64,000 nt of DNA from Bryobacterales bacterium (GCA_016789785.1 JAEUQE010000003.1:36303-100302); one strand, 5' to 3'; counted from the first letter of the stretch, positions 1 through 9,594 are shown. Numbers and translations are program-made. The notes: generated by a model from the letters alone, not told the origin.

Positions 1-255
1 AACCGTCTTGAAACCGTCCTTCTTGAGATCAAGCGTGTAGGTCCCCAGCGGGAGCGAGGTCACCACATACACCCCCGTATCACTGGAGGTGGCCTGATAC
101 ACTTGGCCGGTTCGGGTTTCCCGGGCGGACACCGCCGTGCCTGGAACCGAGAGCCCCGACGAATCCGTGATCGTGCCCGTGATTCGGCCCATTCCGGACT
201 GCGCCGCCAGAGGGGAAGCGACAAACATCACTACTGCAAAGAACGTTTTGAACAT
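1..255 (-). CDS. TonB-dependent receptor, N-terminal fragment (runs off window)
   Basis: The 85 visible residues start at the ATG at 255 and run off the left edge in frame. A hydrophobic Sec signal peptide (MFKTFFAVVMF to about residue 19, ending LAAQ) is followed by a carboxypeptidase-regulatory-like beta-sandwich. Its hallmarks are GRITGTITDSSG, then TGVYVVTSLPLGTYTL, the usual 'prior growth/added decoration' pattern of this domain. In Acidobacteria this arrangement almost always opens an Oar-like outer-membrane TonB-dependent receptor of about 1000 residues. The plug and barrel lie outside the window, so receptor identity is inferred from the N-terminus alone. The gene lies downstream of and co-directional with the membrane-anchored regulator-like gene. 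Confidence 0.75.
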   Translation of the reverse strand, partial: MFKTFFAVVMFVASPLAAQSGMGRITGTITDSSGLSVPGTAVSARETRTGQVYQATSSDTGVYVVTSLPLGTYTLDLKKDGFKTV

Positions 256-391
256 GATCCAACCTTGACCTTGAAGTTGCGAAAGCCCGCTCGTCGGCGA
301 GTATACCCACGGTTCCGGACCCGGTCAAGAAAAAGTTATGTTTTCAACGGTTTAGTGGATGTAGCGAACGGTTTCAGAACAGGCCTGACCG

Positions 392-1651
392 CTAGCGGAT
401 AAGCACCCTGTGTGCGTGGTATGTGACATCGAAGGGCAGCATCGCCTCGGAATTCGTCTTCACCACCGCCTGCCAGGCCCTGGGCCAGCCGGAGCCCCCT
501 TCGGTCTGGAACCTGCGGAGTAACTGCTCCATCTTTGGCGCCGACGTCAGGAACTCGGCTGCCGCATGGACCCCCGCCGAATTCGTCCCCGACACGACGA
601 TCGTCCTGTGTGCCCCGGCGTCGTCACCATCGCTCGGCGTCACCGTGATCAGTCCGAAGTGGTGCCCGCCCTCGACATAGAACTCAGGTTGCCCTGAGGC
701 CGGATTCGGCTGCCAGATCGCGCTCCCATTCGCGGGGCGATGGAAACCGAACCCGAACCAGCCCTTGTCCAGGATGAGCTTCGCCGCCCGGCTGTAATCC
801 GGCCGCCCAAACAGAATCACGTTTCGGTTGCGCAGCGCGAACGGTCCGGTCACACGCTCAGGCATCACCTCATGCGGGACCCCAGCCCGCTCCAGCAGGC
901 GGATCGCGCTGATTGTTGCCGCGACGTCGCCGAACATTGGAGAGTTGTGGCCGGAGTTCATGAACAGCCTGCTGTCGGCAGGCAACTCCTGCCGCTCCTT
1001 GTACCAAGCGAGGATCTCCGGCGAATCCGGAATCGGACGGTATCGCCGGCTCTCCGCGTCGGGTGGCGCAGGTAAGATCAAAACGTGAAACGGCGTAGCG
1101 ATGCAGACCAGGACATTCCCATCCTGCCGGAGCAGCGGCCCCCAGGCTTCGCGAAGGACATGGGGCACTTCCGGGGGACTCTTCCTCTGGCCAAGCAGAT
1201 AGCCAGCCGCCAGGGACGCCAGCGACGTTCCGACACCCAGCGCCCAACCGGCGAAGCGGCGCCGCGTCGGCGCGGCGAGAAGAGTCCCTTGTGGCACGCG
1301 CGCGAACTGAGGGCAATAAGTGCCCTTCGGAAGCTCGACCCTGACGGCTGCCCCGGGGTTCTCCAGAAGATAATAGTCCGCCAGCTTTCGGCGTAGCGCG
1401 TGCGCTCGAGTCCGGACGGTGGCGTCGTCCGCGGTCGAATAGCCCTCGGGCTTTCCGAGCACCTGGACTCCGATCAGATACTCGCTCAGATTGGCGCCCT
1501 CGCCTTTCATCTCCTGGGCGCATACAAACTCGAGAAAGGCCTTCAGTTGGTCTGATCTTGCCAGAGTCTGGCTGTTGAGAACCTGTTCGACCGCAGCCTG
1601 TCTTTCGGAGGAAGTTACGCCCGGCTCCGTTCCTTCACTGCCGACGATCAT
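392..1651 (-). CDS. Membrane-anchored protein with acidobacterial winged-helix-like N-domain
   Basis: Start taken at the ATG at 1651; a GTG codon directly before it would add one residue. Residues about 15-115 form a domain common in Acidobacteria. Its signature (LKAFLEFVCAQ, SEYLIGVQVLGKPEGY, TVRTRAHALRRKLADYY, VELPKGTYCPQF) resembles the OmpR-like or adenylate-cyclase-associated DNA-binding domains of these bacteria. One transmembrane helix follows at about 132-153 (GWALGVGTSLASLAAGYLLG). About 265 residues then lie on the far side of the membrane, with no catalytic motif I recognise. A co-directional receptor gene follows, so a regulatory or sensing role is plausible but unproven. A frameshifted paralogue of the C-terminal half lies at 3211-4021. 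Confidence 0.7.
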   Translation of the reverse strand: MIVGSEGTEPGVTSSERQAAVEQVLNSQTLARSDQLKAFLEFVCAQEMKGEGANLSEYLIGVQVLGKPEGYSTADDATVRTRAHALRRKLADYYLLENPGAAVRVELPKGTYCPQFARVPQGTLLAAPTRRRFAGWALGVGTSLASLAAGYLLGQRKSPPEVPHVLREAWGPLLRQDGNVLVCIATPFHVLILPAPPDAESRRYRPIPDSPEILAWYKERQELPADSRLFMNSGHNSPMFGDVAATISAIRLLERAGVPHEVMPERVTGPFALRNRNVILFGRPDYSRAAKLILDKGWFGFGFHRPANGSAIWQPNPASGQPEFYVEGGHHFGLITVTPSDGDDAGAHRTIVVSGTNSAGVHAAAEFLTSAPKMEQLLRRFQTEGGSGWPRAWQAVVKTNSEAMLPFDVTYHAHRVLIR

Positions 1652-1790
1652 CACGGGAGTATATCAGTCTCAACCCGATGCCGGAAACGTAATCCGCACT
1701 GGCGGCACCCGCGGTGGCGTAGCGCATCCGAAAGACCTGGCGTTCCTGACGCCCTTGCCATCCGGGCTCAGATCTGATATTTCGTGGCCC

Positions 1791-3032
1791 ATGACTCGAA
1801 GGCAGTTCGGATGGCTCTCGGGCGCGGCCACGCTGTGCTCCGCAGTCCCTCGGCTTCACGCCGCCAGGCCGATGAAGATCACCAGGATCACTGCGACGGA
1901 AGTTCGCGGCGTTGTCACCGGCAAGGGACTCGTCCTGCCCTGGGATCCCAAACAGGAACCACAAGACACCCGCGACTACGTCATCGTTCAAATGTTCACC
2001 GATCAGGGCATCGTCGGGACCACGATGGATGGCGACTACCGGCTTCCCAAGGGTATTGCGGCGGAGGTGTTGAAACATGCCGAGGCGTACTTCATCGGCA
2101 AGGACCCCTTCGATGTCCAACTCCATGACGTGCAGTTCTTCCAGAAGATCCGCGCCACCCCACCTGTGCGGCTCTTCTTCCTCGACATCGCACTCTGGGA
2201 CATCATCGGTAAGGCCCTCGGGCAGCCGCTTTATCGTGTATGGGGTGCGCACTCATCGAAGGTCAAGCCCTATGCGGCCACCGTCCACTTCGTCAAGACA
2301 CCGGAGCAGCGGGCGGAAGACGCGCTGAAATTCTATGAACTCGGCTTTCGCGCCATCAAACTACGCCTGCACAAAATGGAATTCGCCGAGGATGTCATCC
2401 TGCCCCGCAAAGTCATTGACGCCGTGCGCGGCAAGATGGATGTCATGGTGGACGCGAACCAGGCAGGGAAAAAGAAGGGCGATCCTCCTCCGGTCTGGGA
2501 TGTCGAACGGTCGAAACGCACCGCGCTCGCCCTGGAGGAGATGGGGCTGTTCTGGCTCGAAGAGCCGCTCAACCGGATGGACTTCGACGGGCTCGCCAAA
2601 ACTCGGGCGGTGCTCACCAAGATGCACCTTGCCGGAGGCGAAGGCAACATCGGTTTCGGGGACTTCGTCAACTACTGCACGCGGCGCTGCTACAGTTACC
2701 TTCAGCCGGACCCCGTGCAATCCGGCTCGATCACCATGGTGCGCAAGATCGCGGCCATGGCGGAAGCACACGGTATTCCTTTCGGACCGCATCACGGCAA
2801 GAGCGGAGTAGGCATGCTGATCAGCCTGCACATGCAGTGTTCCGCTCCCAACAGCGGTTATCTCGAGTATATGTACGATCCGGGCTTCTGGAATCCGGAT
2901 GGCTTTCAGGCGGGCTTCGAAGCGCCCTATCCGGTCGACCGCCAGGGATACGTCCACGCCCCCGAAAAACCTGGCCTCGGCGCTCCCTGGGACCGCAAGT
3001 TCTTTGCAAAACATAAGCTGACGTTCGGGTAA
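1791..3032 (+). CDS. Tat-exported mandelate racemase/muconate lactonizing (enolase superfamily) enzyme
   Basis: 413 residues from the ATG at 1791; the frame stays open upstream, but the start is fixed by a twin-arginine signal (MTRRQFGWLSGAATL) ending near residue 25. The N-terminal capping domain spans about 28-150 and the modified TIM barrel follows. Barrel motifs are complete: KLRLHK (190-195) for the KxK-type base, D221 in VDAN, the WLEEPL glutamates (257-258) and E284 in GGEG as Mg2+ ligands, and FGPHH (331-335) carrying the acid/base histidine. Such enzymes racemise or dehydrate sugar acids by abstracting the alpha-proton of a carboxylate. The substrate cannot be read from the sequence. 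Export of an enolase-superfamily enzyme is unusual elsewhere but recurs in this group. Confidence 0.9.
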   Translation: MTRRQFGWLSGAATLCSAVPRLHAARPMKITRITATEVRGVVTGKGLVLPWDPKQEPQDTRDYVIVQMFTDQGIVGTTMDGDYRLPKGIAAEVLKHAEAYFIGKDPFDVQLHDVQFFQKIRATPPVRLFFLDIALWDIIGKALGQPLYRVWGAHSSKVKPYAATVHFVKTPEQRAEDALKFYELGFRAIKLRLHKMEFAEDVILPRKVIDAVRGKMDVMVDANQAGKKKGDPPPVWDVERSKRTALALEEMGLFWLEEPLNRMDFDGLAKTRAVLTKMHLAGGEGNIGFGDFVNYCTRRCYSYLQPDPVQSGSITMVRKIAAMAEAHGIPFGPHHGKSGVGMLISLHMQCSAPNSGYLEYMYDPGFWNPDGFQAGFEAPYPVDRQGYVHAPEKPGLGAPWDRKFFAKHKLTFG

Positions 3033-3210
3033 CGCAGGCAATCTTACCGGCCGCTTTCCCTCCCAAAGCGAAGCCCGTTTGGGCACTTCCGAAGCACTGT
3101 TGCCGCGGGAGTTGTCGATCATTCACCGCCCGGAATACGTGACTGAACTTCGGAACGGGTTGGCTGTGGCTCGAACTCCCGCCCGGGAATCATTTGGGAT
3201 GCGAGCGGTG

Positions 3211-4021
3211 CTATCGCTCAATGACGCAGTGACTGACATACTCCATTTGGACTGGCAGCATCGCGATGGCTCGGGCCCGGACCAGCACTTGGTACGACCG
3301 GGGAAACCCTAGAATTTCTTGTGCCTCGAACTTCCCGGCCAACTGCCGGAGTTGGTTCGGTGAGGAGAAATACTCCGCCGCCGCTTGGGTGTCCGTCGAG
3401 GCAAGCCCGGAGAACAGCACGACCCTGGAACTGGACGGGCCGTCGCTCTGCGAAAGCACCGTGATTACTCCATACCGGTCATCGTCCCGCGCCCGCCCGG
3501 CCTGCATTGCGGAATCGGCGTAGCTCCTCACGGGCGTGGAGCCGCAAGCCACCTTCACCACGTACTCCTTGGCCGGTCCGGAGTACTCGATCGACATGGG
3601 CCTGCTCGACAGAAAGAACTCCGCCGCCGGACTGTACTCCGGGCGGCCAAAACACCACAGCATTCCGGTCACGCATGTAAGAAGCAGTGTTTGCTCGCTC
3701 CGCTACGATCTCGTACCCCGCTCCAGCGCGAGCGAGCAGGCCCACGGTCGTCAGTGCCCCGATGGCGGCGCCCCATAACGGGGAGTTGTGTGTCGGAATC
3801 AGATACGGTTTCGTTCCTCCGACCTCCGGATACCGCCCGAAATACCATTCCCGCAATTCTGTTGAGTTGGGTAACTCGTGGCGCCCGAGCGGCCGGCCTG
3901 ACGCCTCTACTACAAACCGGAAAAGAGTGCCGACCCGAATCGCCTGGAAATCGTCGTTCCCAGGCCAAGCGCCGTTCTGCAACTCAGAAGCGACCCGGAA
4001 AAGGCCACCCAAGTCGAGCAT
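3211..4021 (-). pseudogene. Frameshifted, N-truncated paralogue of the membrane-anchored regulator-like gene
   Basis: Two overlapping minus-strand frames together match the C-terminal half of the protein at 392-1651. The first (4021 leftwards) carries LIPTHNSPLWGAA, matching MNSGHNSPMFGDVA, then MRDRNAVVF. The second continues GRPEYSPAAEFFLSSRP and ends AIAMLPVQMEYVSHCVIER, matching SEAMLPFDVTYHAHRVLIR. The frames meet at a run of four A on the plus strand (3649-3652); one base fewer would join them into a single reading frame. The DNA-binding-like N-domain and membrane helix are missing. I call it a decayed copy. A sequencing error could explain the frameshift but not the missing N-terminus. 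Confidence 0.8.
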
Positions 4022-4032
4022 GTGCCCTTACG

Positions 4033-4960
4033 AATCTGGAGTTCCACCATACTACCCACACGCTCGGTCACATCGAAGCGCGCGTGCAAACCGACGCGGC
4101 CGTGATGCTGACGAATGCATCGCGGAAATCGTATCGAAGGCTGCCGGTTCGTGAATTCGGGTGTCTACGGCATCTGGCTTCATCTCGATTCCCGCGACAA
4201 TCTTATCGACCGCAACGAGATCTCGGAAGGCGGTGCGGGCGGTGTGCTGCTGGCCTCTGCTCGCCTGAGCTACCAGGACGACTCCAAGCTCTACACGCCA
4301 GGACCAGGCGCCGCCAAAGCCGCTCCACTTGGCGACCAGATCACCCGCAATCATATCCACCACCGCGGCCGGATTCGATACTACTGCAGCGGGGTTCACC
4401 TGGATTCGCGGCCTGCGGGCACGGCTTTGATGGCCGGAAACTATGTCGCGCACAACCATCTGCATCATTTGTCACGCAACGGTATCTTTGCCTCCGGAAT
4501 CAGGGCGGCAAAATCTTCGAATACAACCGCATTGAAGAGATCATGCTCGATGTCGAAGACGGCGGCGCCATCCACGTCGCTACCATGAACCAGTTGGCGG
4601 CGCCCAATATCATCCGGAACAACCTGATCGCCAACGTCTGGGGTTGGCGGCAACTGCCCTCCGGAGGGAGAGAGCGCCACATTGCCCGAGGAGTCTATCT
4701 CGATTGGTTCGCCGCTTCCACGCATTCCGAAAACAACATCGTCTACAACACGAAAACCGGCGGCCTGCAAGTCAACGCGGGCGACGATAACCACTTCCTC
4801 AACAACGTCGTGGTCGGCGATGGCACGGCGTGGAACATCCACTGGCAGAAGGCGAATGCGCAGGGTACGCGGGACGAACGGAATCTGGTGATCAAAGACA
4901 TGAACACGGCGTCCCCTTTTGAGAACGCGGACGCAGGCGACTTCCGGTTGCGCAGGACTA
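4033..4960 (+). pseudogene. Remnant of a right-handed beta-helix (pectate-lyase-like) protein
   Basis: Parallel beta-helix rungs are readable only by switching frame. About 4033-4117 gives HTTHTLGHIEARVQTDAAVM. About 4117-4500 gives NRIEGCRFVNSGVYGIWLHL, then NLIDRNEISEGGAGGVLLAS and HNHLHHLSRNGIFASG. About 4500-4950 gives GGKIFEYNRIEEIMLDVEDG, then NIIRNNLIANVWGW and NNIVYNTKTGGLQV. Single-base indels near 4118 and 4499 explain the switches, and a third break lies near 4955. The repeated N-x-I/N-x-N-x-I ladder is typical of secreted polysaccharide lyases and related beta-helix proteins. The N-terminus and signal peptide are absent and no catalytic site is identifiable, so it is not a working gene as read. 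Confidence 0.75.
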
Positions 4961-5091
4961 TCCCGGGGGCAGAAGCCCACCAACTTGCTGTCCGGCTCCG
5001 GCGCGCCAAACCCCTTCATGTCCAACCCCAGTTCGGCGATCACCGTCCAGGCCGTGACTTTCTCCAAACCCAGGGATCTCACTCAGTCGGT

Positions 5092-5290
5092 CTACACATC
5101 CTGATGTGGCTCCAGACGCTTCCGGATTTCCGCCTCTAGCGCAGCAATGTCCTGATCCCAGTGGGCGATCTCTCTCAGTAGCATCGCCAACAGGAGGCGA
5201 TGGTGTTCGGTGACAAACCCACGTAGCGCTTCTTCCAACTCCTTGCGTTTGGCCCGCAGCCGTCCTTGTGCGTGGTCTGTGCTGCATTGG
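5092..5290 (-). mobile_element. IS110-family transposase remnant
   Basis: About 60 residues ending at 5092 read GRLRAKRKELEEALRGFVTE, then HHRLLLAMLLREIAHWDQDI, then AALEAEIRKRLEPHQDV and a stop. The EALRGxVTEHHRxLL stretch followed by a heptad-like helix is the central segment of IS110-type (DEDD) transposases, between the N-terminal DEDD domain and the C-terminal Transposase_20 domain. Both flanking domains are gone and I see no element ends, so this is a short fossil. The rest of 4961-5546 has no other convincing coding sequence. Confidence 0.6.
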
Positions 5291-5546
5291 AACGATGAGC
5301 CCGTCCACGAACTTGGAATCCCAGCCGCTTTCCGGCAAAAATCCACATCGCTGCGGTTACGCAAGGGACGGAACACGCTCGTTTGAAGCTCGATAACAGC
5401 AAGGGCAAGACGTGGGGCGCTTGGGTGATCTGCTGTGAACTGCGTCTTCCCGATGGTAATGTTCTGCCACCGGGCTTGACTTCTGCTGTTCGGCAGGATT
5501 GAACCAAGGACTGCGCATCGTCGCCACGGCACACAGCGGGCCGCAC

Positions 5547-5951
5547 CTACAAGAGTGGGTTCTCAACGGCCAGTTTCGGAAAGCGGCAGAAGTCGCGGTC
5601 CACCGACCAGAGTTTCTCGACACCATGCTGGAGGCAGACGGCGGCAATGCGGGCATCGTGGACCTTGGGTCCCGCGATCCGGCCCTGACAGAGGAGTCGC
5701 TCCACAGACTGCCAGTGGGTGGGTCCCTCGGCGATGAACTGGAAAGACGGGCAGCGACGCCAGTTTTCCACCTCAGAAAGAGACTCATCGAGGGTGCTGG
5801 GCGGGTTGTAGATACGCGGGTGTGTGGTTATCGAGATGAATTCGTGCACGCATTGCCAAACGACGCACCAGCGGCGGCCACTGGCTAGCAGGCGGTCCAT
5901 GGCCTGTAGTGCACGCTGCTGTTCCGCTGGGTGCCGGCGATGACGCCCCAC
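5547..5951 (-). pseudogene. PIN-domain (VapC-like) toxin, N-terminally truncated
   Basis: The 134-residue frame has the body and C-terminus of a PIN ribonuclease: MDRLLASGRRWCVVWQCVHE, FISITTHPRIYNPP, then HDARIAAVCLQHGVEKLWSV and DRDFCRFPKLAVENPLL. The late acidic residues of the PIN active site are present (D in HDARIAA, D in SVDRDF). The first strand with its essential aspartate (normally LLDTNVLVY or similar) is missing; the readable homology starts around AEQQRALQAMDRL. I found no antitoxin gene beside it. It is probably an inactive fragment, although an undetected upstream start cannot be fully excluded. Confidence 0.65.
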
Positions 5952-6133
5952 AACTCTTCGAATCGGTCTGGAGCCGCCCCTGCCGCTACGCCATCCGCCG
6001 CTCCGAACCGGGGTGATCCAGCCAATAAAGGCGAAAGCGGAAGGCTTGCCGCACTCCCAAACCAGTCTCTCGGAAGGCAGACATTGCAGCCCGCGCCGGG
6101 TCCCTCAGTCCGGCTTTCCGCCAACAACGGATG

Positions 6134-6385
6134 CCGATGTCACCGGCTCCAGCAAACAGTTCAAAGGGCATCGCCACCCGTAAACAGCAAGATTCAGACG
6201 AAAAATCGAAAGCTCCCAGACGAATTCAAAGCTCCGAACCTTCAGACAAGAACAGCAACCGGTTCTCCGGTTCAAAGTTGGCCACAGACCCCGATGTCAC
6301 CGGCTCCGTCGAACAGGTTAACGAGCGTTACAACTTCCAAAACAGCAGAATCAAGCGAAAATTCGAAAGCTCCCAAGCCTCCCAG
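6134..6385. repeat. Imperfect direct duplication, 157-bp period
   Basis: CCGATGTCACCGGCTCC occurs at 6134 and at 6291, and GAAAGCTCCCA at 6208 and 6365. Both pairs are exactly 157 bp apart, with partly matching sequence between (CAGCAAGATTCAGACGAAAA against CAGCAGAATCAAGCGAAAA). This is two diverged copies of one unit. It lies in the non-coding tract 5952-6490 between the PIN remnant and the sortilin-like gene, where I see no gene. Confidence 0.8.
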
Positions 6386-6466
6386 CGCTCGTAACCGACC
6401 TCCAACTGTCTGGCATGCGGTGGTACGCAATGCGGTACCCCTGCTGTCTCCGTCTTTTGACCGAAC

Positions 6467-6475
6467 TGCTATGAT
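6467..6475 (+). promoter_or_regulatory. Possible extended -10 promoter for the sortilin-like gene
   Basis: TGCTATGAT is an extended -10 (TGnTATGAT) ending 15 bp before the ATG at 6491. No good -35 box is visible, which is acceptable for extended -10 promoters. The predicted leader is only about 9 nt. Confidence 0.4.
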
Positions 6476-6490
6476 CGTGCCCAAGCGACT

Positions 6491-9400
6491 ATGCGATACC
6501 TGCTCATCCTGCTGATCTCCAGCACACTCTACGGCTCCAGCGACATCTACAAAGATCTCAAGTGGCGCTCCATCGGCCCATTTCGCGGAGGACGCGTCAC
6601 AGCCGTCGCAGGCGTGCCCTCGCAGCCCGACGTCTACTACTTCGGCGCGACCGGCGGAGGCGTCTGGAAGACCGCGGATGGAGGTTTCAACTGGCAGCCC
6701 GTCTCGGACGCATTCTTCAAGACAGGCTGTGTCGGCGCGATCGGCGTCTCTGCTTCCGACCCGAACGTCGTCTACGTTGGCATGGGCGAAGTGCCAATTC
6801 GCGGCAATGTCTCGCATGGCGACGGCGTGTACAAATCCGTCGATGCCGGCAAGACCTGGAAGCACATGGGCCTGGGCAACACCCGCCACATCGGCCGCAT
6901 TCGAGTGCATCCCAAAAACCCCGACATCGCCTACGCGGCCGTCCTCGGCCACATCTTCGGCCCCCACGAAGACCGCGGTGTCTATCGCACGCGCGATGGC
7001 GGTAAGACCTGGCAGAAGGTGCTCTATCGCAACGATCGCACCGGCGCGGTCGACATGGTTCTCGATCCAGTAAACCCCGACGTGATCTACGCGGCGTTCT
7101 GGGAAGTGAAGCGCACTCCCCACAGCATGGAGTCCGGCGGCCCCGCCAGCGGCCTGTGGAAGTCGACCGATGGCGGCGACAATTGGACTGACCTCAGCCG
7201 CAAGCCCGGCATGCCGAAAGGCCTTCTCGGCAAGATCGGCGTGACCGTGTCCCCTGTGAATACCGACCGTGTCTGGGCCATCGTCGAGTCCGAAGATGGA
7301 GGCGTGTTCCGCTCCGATAACGGGGGACAGAACTGGACCCGCGTCAATGAAGATCGCAGCCTGCGCCAGCGCGCCTGGTATTACTCGCGCATCTACGCCG
7401 ACACGCAGAAGCTCAACACCGTCTACGTGCTCAACGTCGGCTTTCATCGCTCCGATGACGGCGGCCGCACTTACACGACGATCGGCGTGCCTCATGGCGA
7501 CAATCACGACCTCTGGATCGCACCCAATGACTCGGATCGCATGGTGCAATCCAACGACGGCGGCGCGAACGTCAGCCGCAACGCCGGGCGCTCCTGGACG
7601 CAGCAGAATCAGCCCACGGCACAGTTCTATCGAGTCGCGGTCGACAATGACTTCCCGTACAACGTCTACGGCGCGCAGCAGGATAACTCCACGGTCCGCA
7701 TCGCCAGCCGCACCACGGGCCCGGGCATTGATGAACGTGCCTGGTGGGATGTGGGCGGCGGCGAAAGCGGTTGGATCGCACCGCATCCGAAGAACTCCGA
7801 TATCGTCTTCGCCGGCTCTTACGGAGGCTTGCTCACTCGCTATGACAAGCGCACCGGACAGATCCGCAACGTCACCGTGTGGCCCGACAATCCGATGGGC
7901 TACGGCGCCGAAGGCATGAAGTACCGCTTCCAGTGGAACTTCCCCATCCTGTTCTCACCGCACGATGCCAACCGCTTGTACGCGGGCGCGAACGTGCTGT
8001 TCGAATCGCTGAATGAAGGCCAAACATGGCGCGCCATCAGCCCCGACCTCACCCGTAACGATCGCACCAAGCTTGGCCCATCGGGCGGTCCCATCACCAA
8101 GGACAACACTGGCGTCGAATACTACGCCACCATATTCACCGTCGCCGAGTCCGAAAAGACCAAAGGCCTCCTCTGGGCGGGTTCCGACGATGGGCTGGTC
8201 CACGTGACCCGTGACGGCGGCAAGAAGTGGGACAACGTCACTCCCAAGGACATGCCCGAGTGGATTCAGATCAACTCCATCGAAGCGTCTCCCAACGATC
8301 CGGCGACCGCTTACTTCGCAGCCACCATGTACAAACACGATGACTTCCGGCCTTATCTCTACAAGACCACGGACTACGGCAAGACCTGGCAGAAGATCGT
8401 CAACGGCATCCCCGATGGAGCCTTCACTCGCGTGATTCGCGAGGATCCGAACAAGCCAGGCCTACTCTACGCCGGAACAGAAACGGGCATTTATGTTTCG
8501 TTCGACGGCGGCGCCAACTGGCAGACCCTGCAACTGAATCTGCCCGTTGTTCCCATCACCGACCTTGCCCTTCAAAAGCGTGATCGTGATCTCGTGGCTG
8601 CCACGCAAGGCCGCTCGTTCTGGATCCTTGACGATCTCACCGTCCTGCACCATACCGCGGATGCGGCGGCAAGCGAAGTGCACCTCTTCTCCATCGAAGA
8701 TGCTTACCGCCAGCCCGCATCTTTCCGCGGCGGCGGCAATGTCGGCGCGAATCCGCCGTCCGGCGCGGTGGTCCACTTCTATCTCAAGGAGAAGCCGAAA
8801 GGCGACGTGACTCTCGAGTTCCTGGATGCAGCCGGCAAACTCGTCAAGAAGTTCTCCACTGCCGATAAACCGGCCTCTGAAGGTGGCGACGCCGAAGAGG
8901 GACGACGGGCGCCTGCGGCTCGCTTCACGGCGGGCCAGGGCTTGAATCGATACGCATGGGATCTGCGGCACGAAGACGCGACCGGCTTTCCGGGCATGAT
9001 TCTCTGGGCTGGCAGTCTGCGCGGACCTCGCGTCGCGCCGGGCGCCTATCAGGCGCGGCTCACGGCCAACGGAAAGACTCTGACGCAACCACTGGCCGTG
9101 AAGAAGGATCCTCGCATCGAGACGACTCCGGAAGACTTCGCCAGACAACTCGCACTCTCCATGCAGATCCGCGATAAGCTCACCGAAACACACAAAGGCA
9201 TTCTGCAGATCCGTGACGTGCGGACGCAGATCAAGGCCGTGGCCGACCGCTACAAGGACGACCCCGCCGCCGCAAGGGTTCGTGAACTCGCCAAGAGCCT
9301 GTCTGACAAGCTGACAGCCGTGGAGGAGGAACTCTACCAGACCAAGAACCGCAGCGGCCAGGACCCTCTGAACTACCCCATCAAATTGAACAACAAGCTC

Positions 9401-9589
9401 GCCGCGTTGCTCGGGGTTGTGCAAAGTGCCGACGCCGCCCCCACGGATCAGTCCTTTCTCGTCTATGAAGAACTCGCCACGCGGATCAACGCGCAACTCG
9501 GCACGCTCGGCGGTCTCTTGAAGAATGATGTCGCCGCGTTCAATAAGGCAGTTCGCGACGCCAACTTGCCCGCGGTTCTCGCGAAGTAG
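6491..9589 (+). CDS. Sortilin/VPS10-like BNR-repeat exoprotein
   Basis: 1032 residues starting with a short signal peptide (MRYLLILLISSTLYGSS). Residues about 20-760 are a many-bladed beta-propeller built from Asp-box loops: KTADGGFNW, KSVDAGKTW, RTRDGGKTW, KSTDGGDNW, RSDNGGQNW, RSDDGGRTY, VTRDGGKKW, KTTDYGKTW and VSFDGGANW. The opening WRSIGPFRGGRVTAVAG is typical of this family. After the propeller come a beta-domain (about 760-890) and a helical, charged C-terminus (about 890-1030). The family is abundant in Acidobacteria and Bacteroidetes, is exported, and is often labelled glycosyl hydrolase. No catalytic residues can be assigned, so I treat it as a binding or processing exoprotein of unknown substrate. 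The PaiB-type gene starts 5 nt after the stop. Confidence 0.9.
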   Translation: MRYLLILLISSTLYGSSDIYKDLKWRSIGPFRGGRVTAVAGVPSQPDVYYFGATGGGVWKTADGGFNWQPVSDAFFKTGCVGAIGVSASDPNVVYVGMGEVPIRGNVSHGDGVYKSVDAGKTWKHMGLGNTRHIGRIRVHPKNPDIAYAAVLGHIFGPHEDRGVYRTRDGGKTWQKVLYRNDRTGAVDMVLDPVNPDVIYAAFWEVKRTPHSMESGGPASGLWKSTDGGDNWTDLSRKPGMPKGLLGKIGVTVSPVNTDRVWAIVESEDGGVFRSDNGGQNWTRVNEDRSLRQRAWYYSRIYADTQKLNTVYVLNVGFHRSDDGGRTYTTIGVPHGDNHDLWIAPNDSDRMVQSNDGGANVSRNAGRSWTQQNQPTAQFYRVAVDNDFPYNVYGAQQDNSTVRIASRTTGPGIDERAWWDVGGGESGWIAPHPKNSDIVFAGSYGGLLTRYDKRTGQIRNVTVWPDNPMGYGAEGMKYRFQWNFPILFSPHDANRLYAGANVLFESLNEGQTWRAISPDLTRNDRTKLGPSGGPITKDNTGVEYYATIFTVAESEKTKGLLWAGSDDGLVHVTRDGGKKWDNVTPKDMPEWIQINSIEASPNDPATAYFAATMYKHDDFRPYLYKTTDYGKTWQKIVNGIPDGAFTRVIREDPNKPGLLYAGTETGIYVSFDGGANWQTLQLNLPVVPITDLALQKRDRDLVAATQGRSFWILDDLTVLHHTADAAASEVHLFSIEDAYRQPASFRGGGNVGANPPSGAVVHFYLKEKPKGDVTLEFLDAAGKLVKKFSTADKPASEGGDAEEGRRAPAARFTAGQGLNRYAWDLRHEDATGFPGMILWAGSLRGPRVAPGAYQARLTANGKTLTQPLAVKKDPRIETTPEDFARQLALSMQIRDKLTETHKGILQIRDVRTQIKAVADRYKDDPAAARVRELAKSLSDKLTAVEEELYQTKNRSGQDPLNYPIKLNNKLAALLGVVQSADAAPTDQSFLVYEELATRINAQLGTLGGLLKNDVAAFNKAVRDANLPAVLAK

Positions 9590-9594
9590 AGTAG

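Noticed and set aside
3385..5139. 584-residue plus-strand open frame taken as one gene
   Set aside because: Only 4500-4950 is protein-like (beta-helix). The first part is antisense to the regulator paralogue and the last part is junk after another frame break.
5952..6130. Coding continuation giving the PIN protein its N-terminus
   Set aside because: Checked all minus-strand frames; none offers the hydrophobic strand with an aspartate expected at the start of a PIN domain.
6272..7786. 504-residue minus-strand open frame
   Set aside because: Antisense to the sortilin-like gene, whose Asp-box repeats are unmistakable. The frame is repetitive Val/Ala/Asp-rich with no domain, typical of a high-GC shadow.
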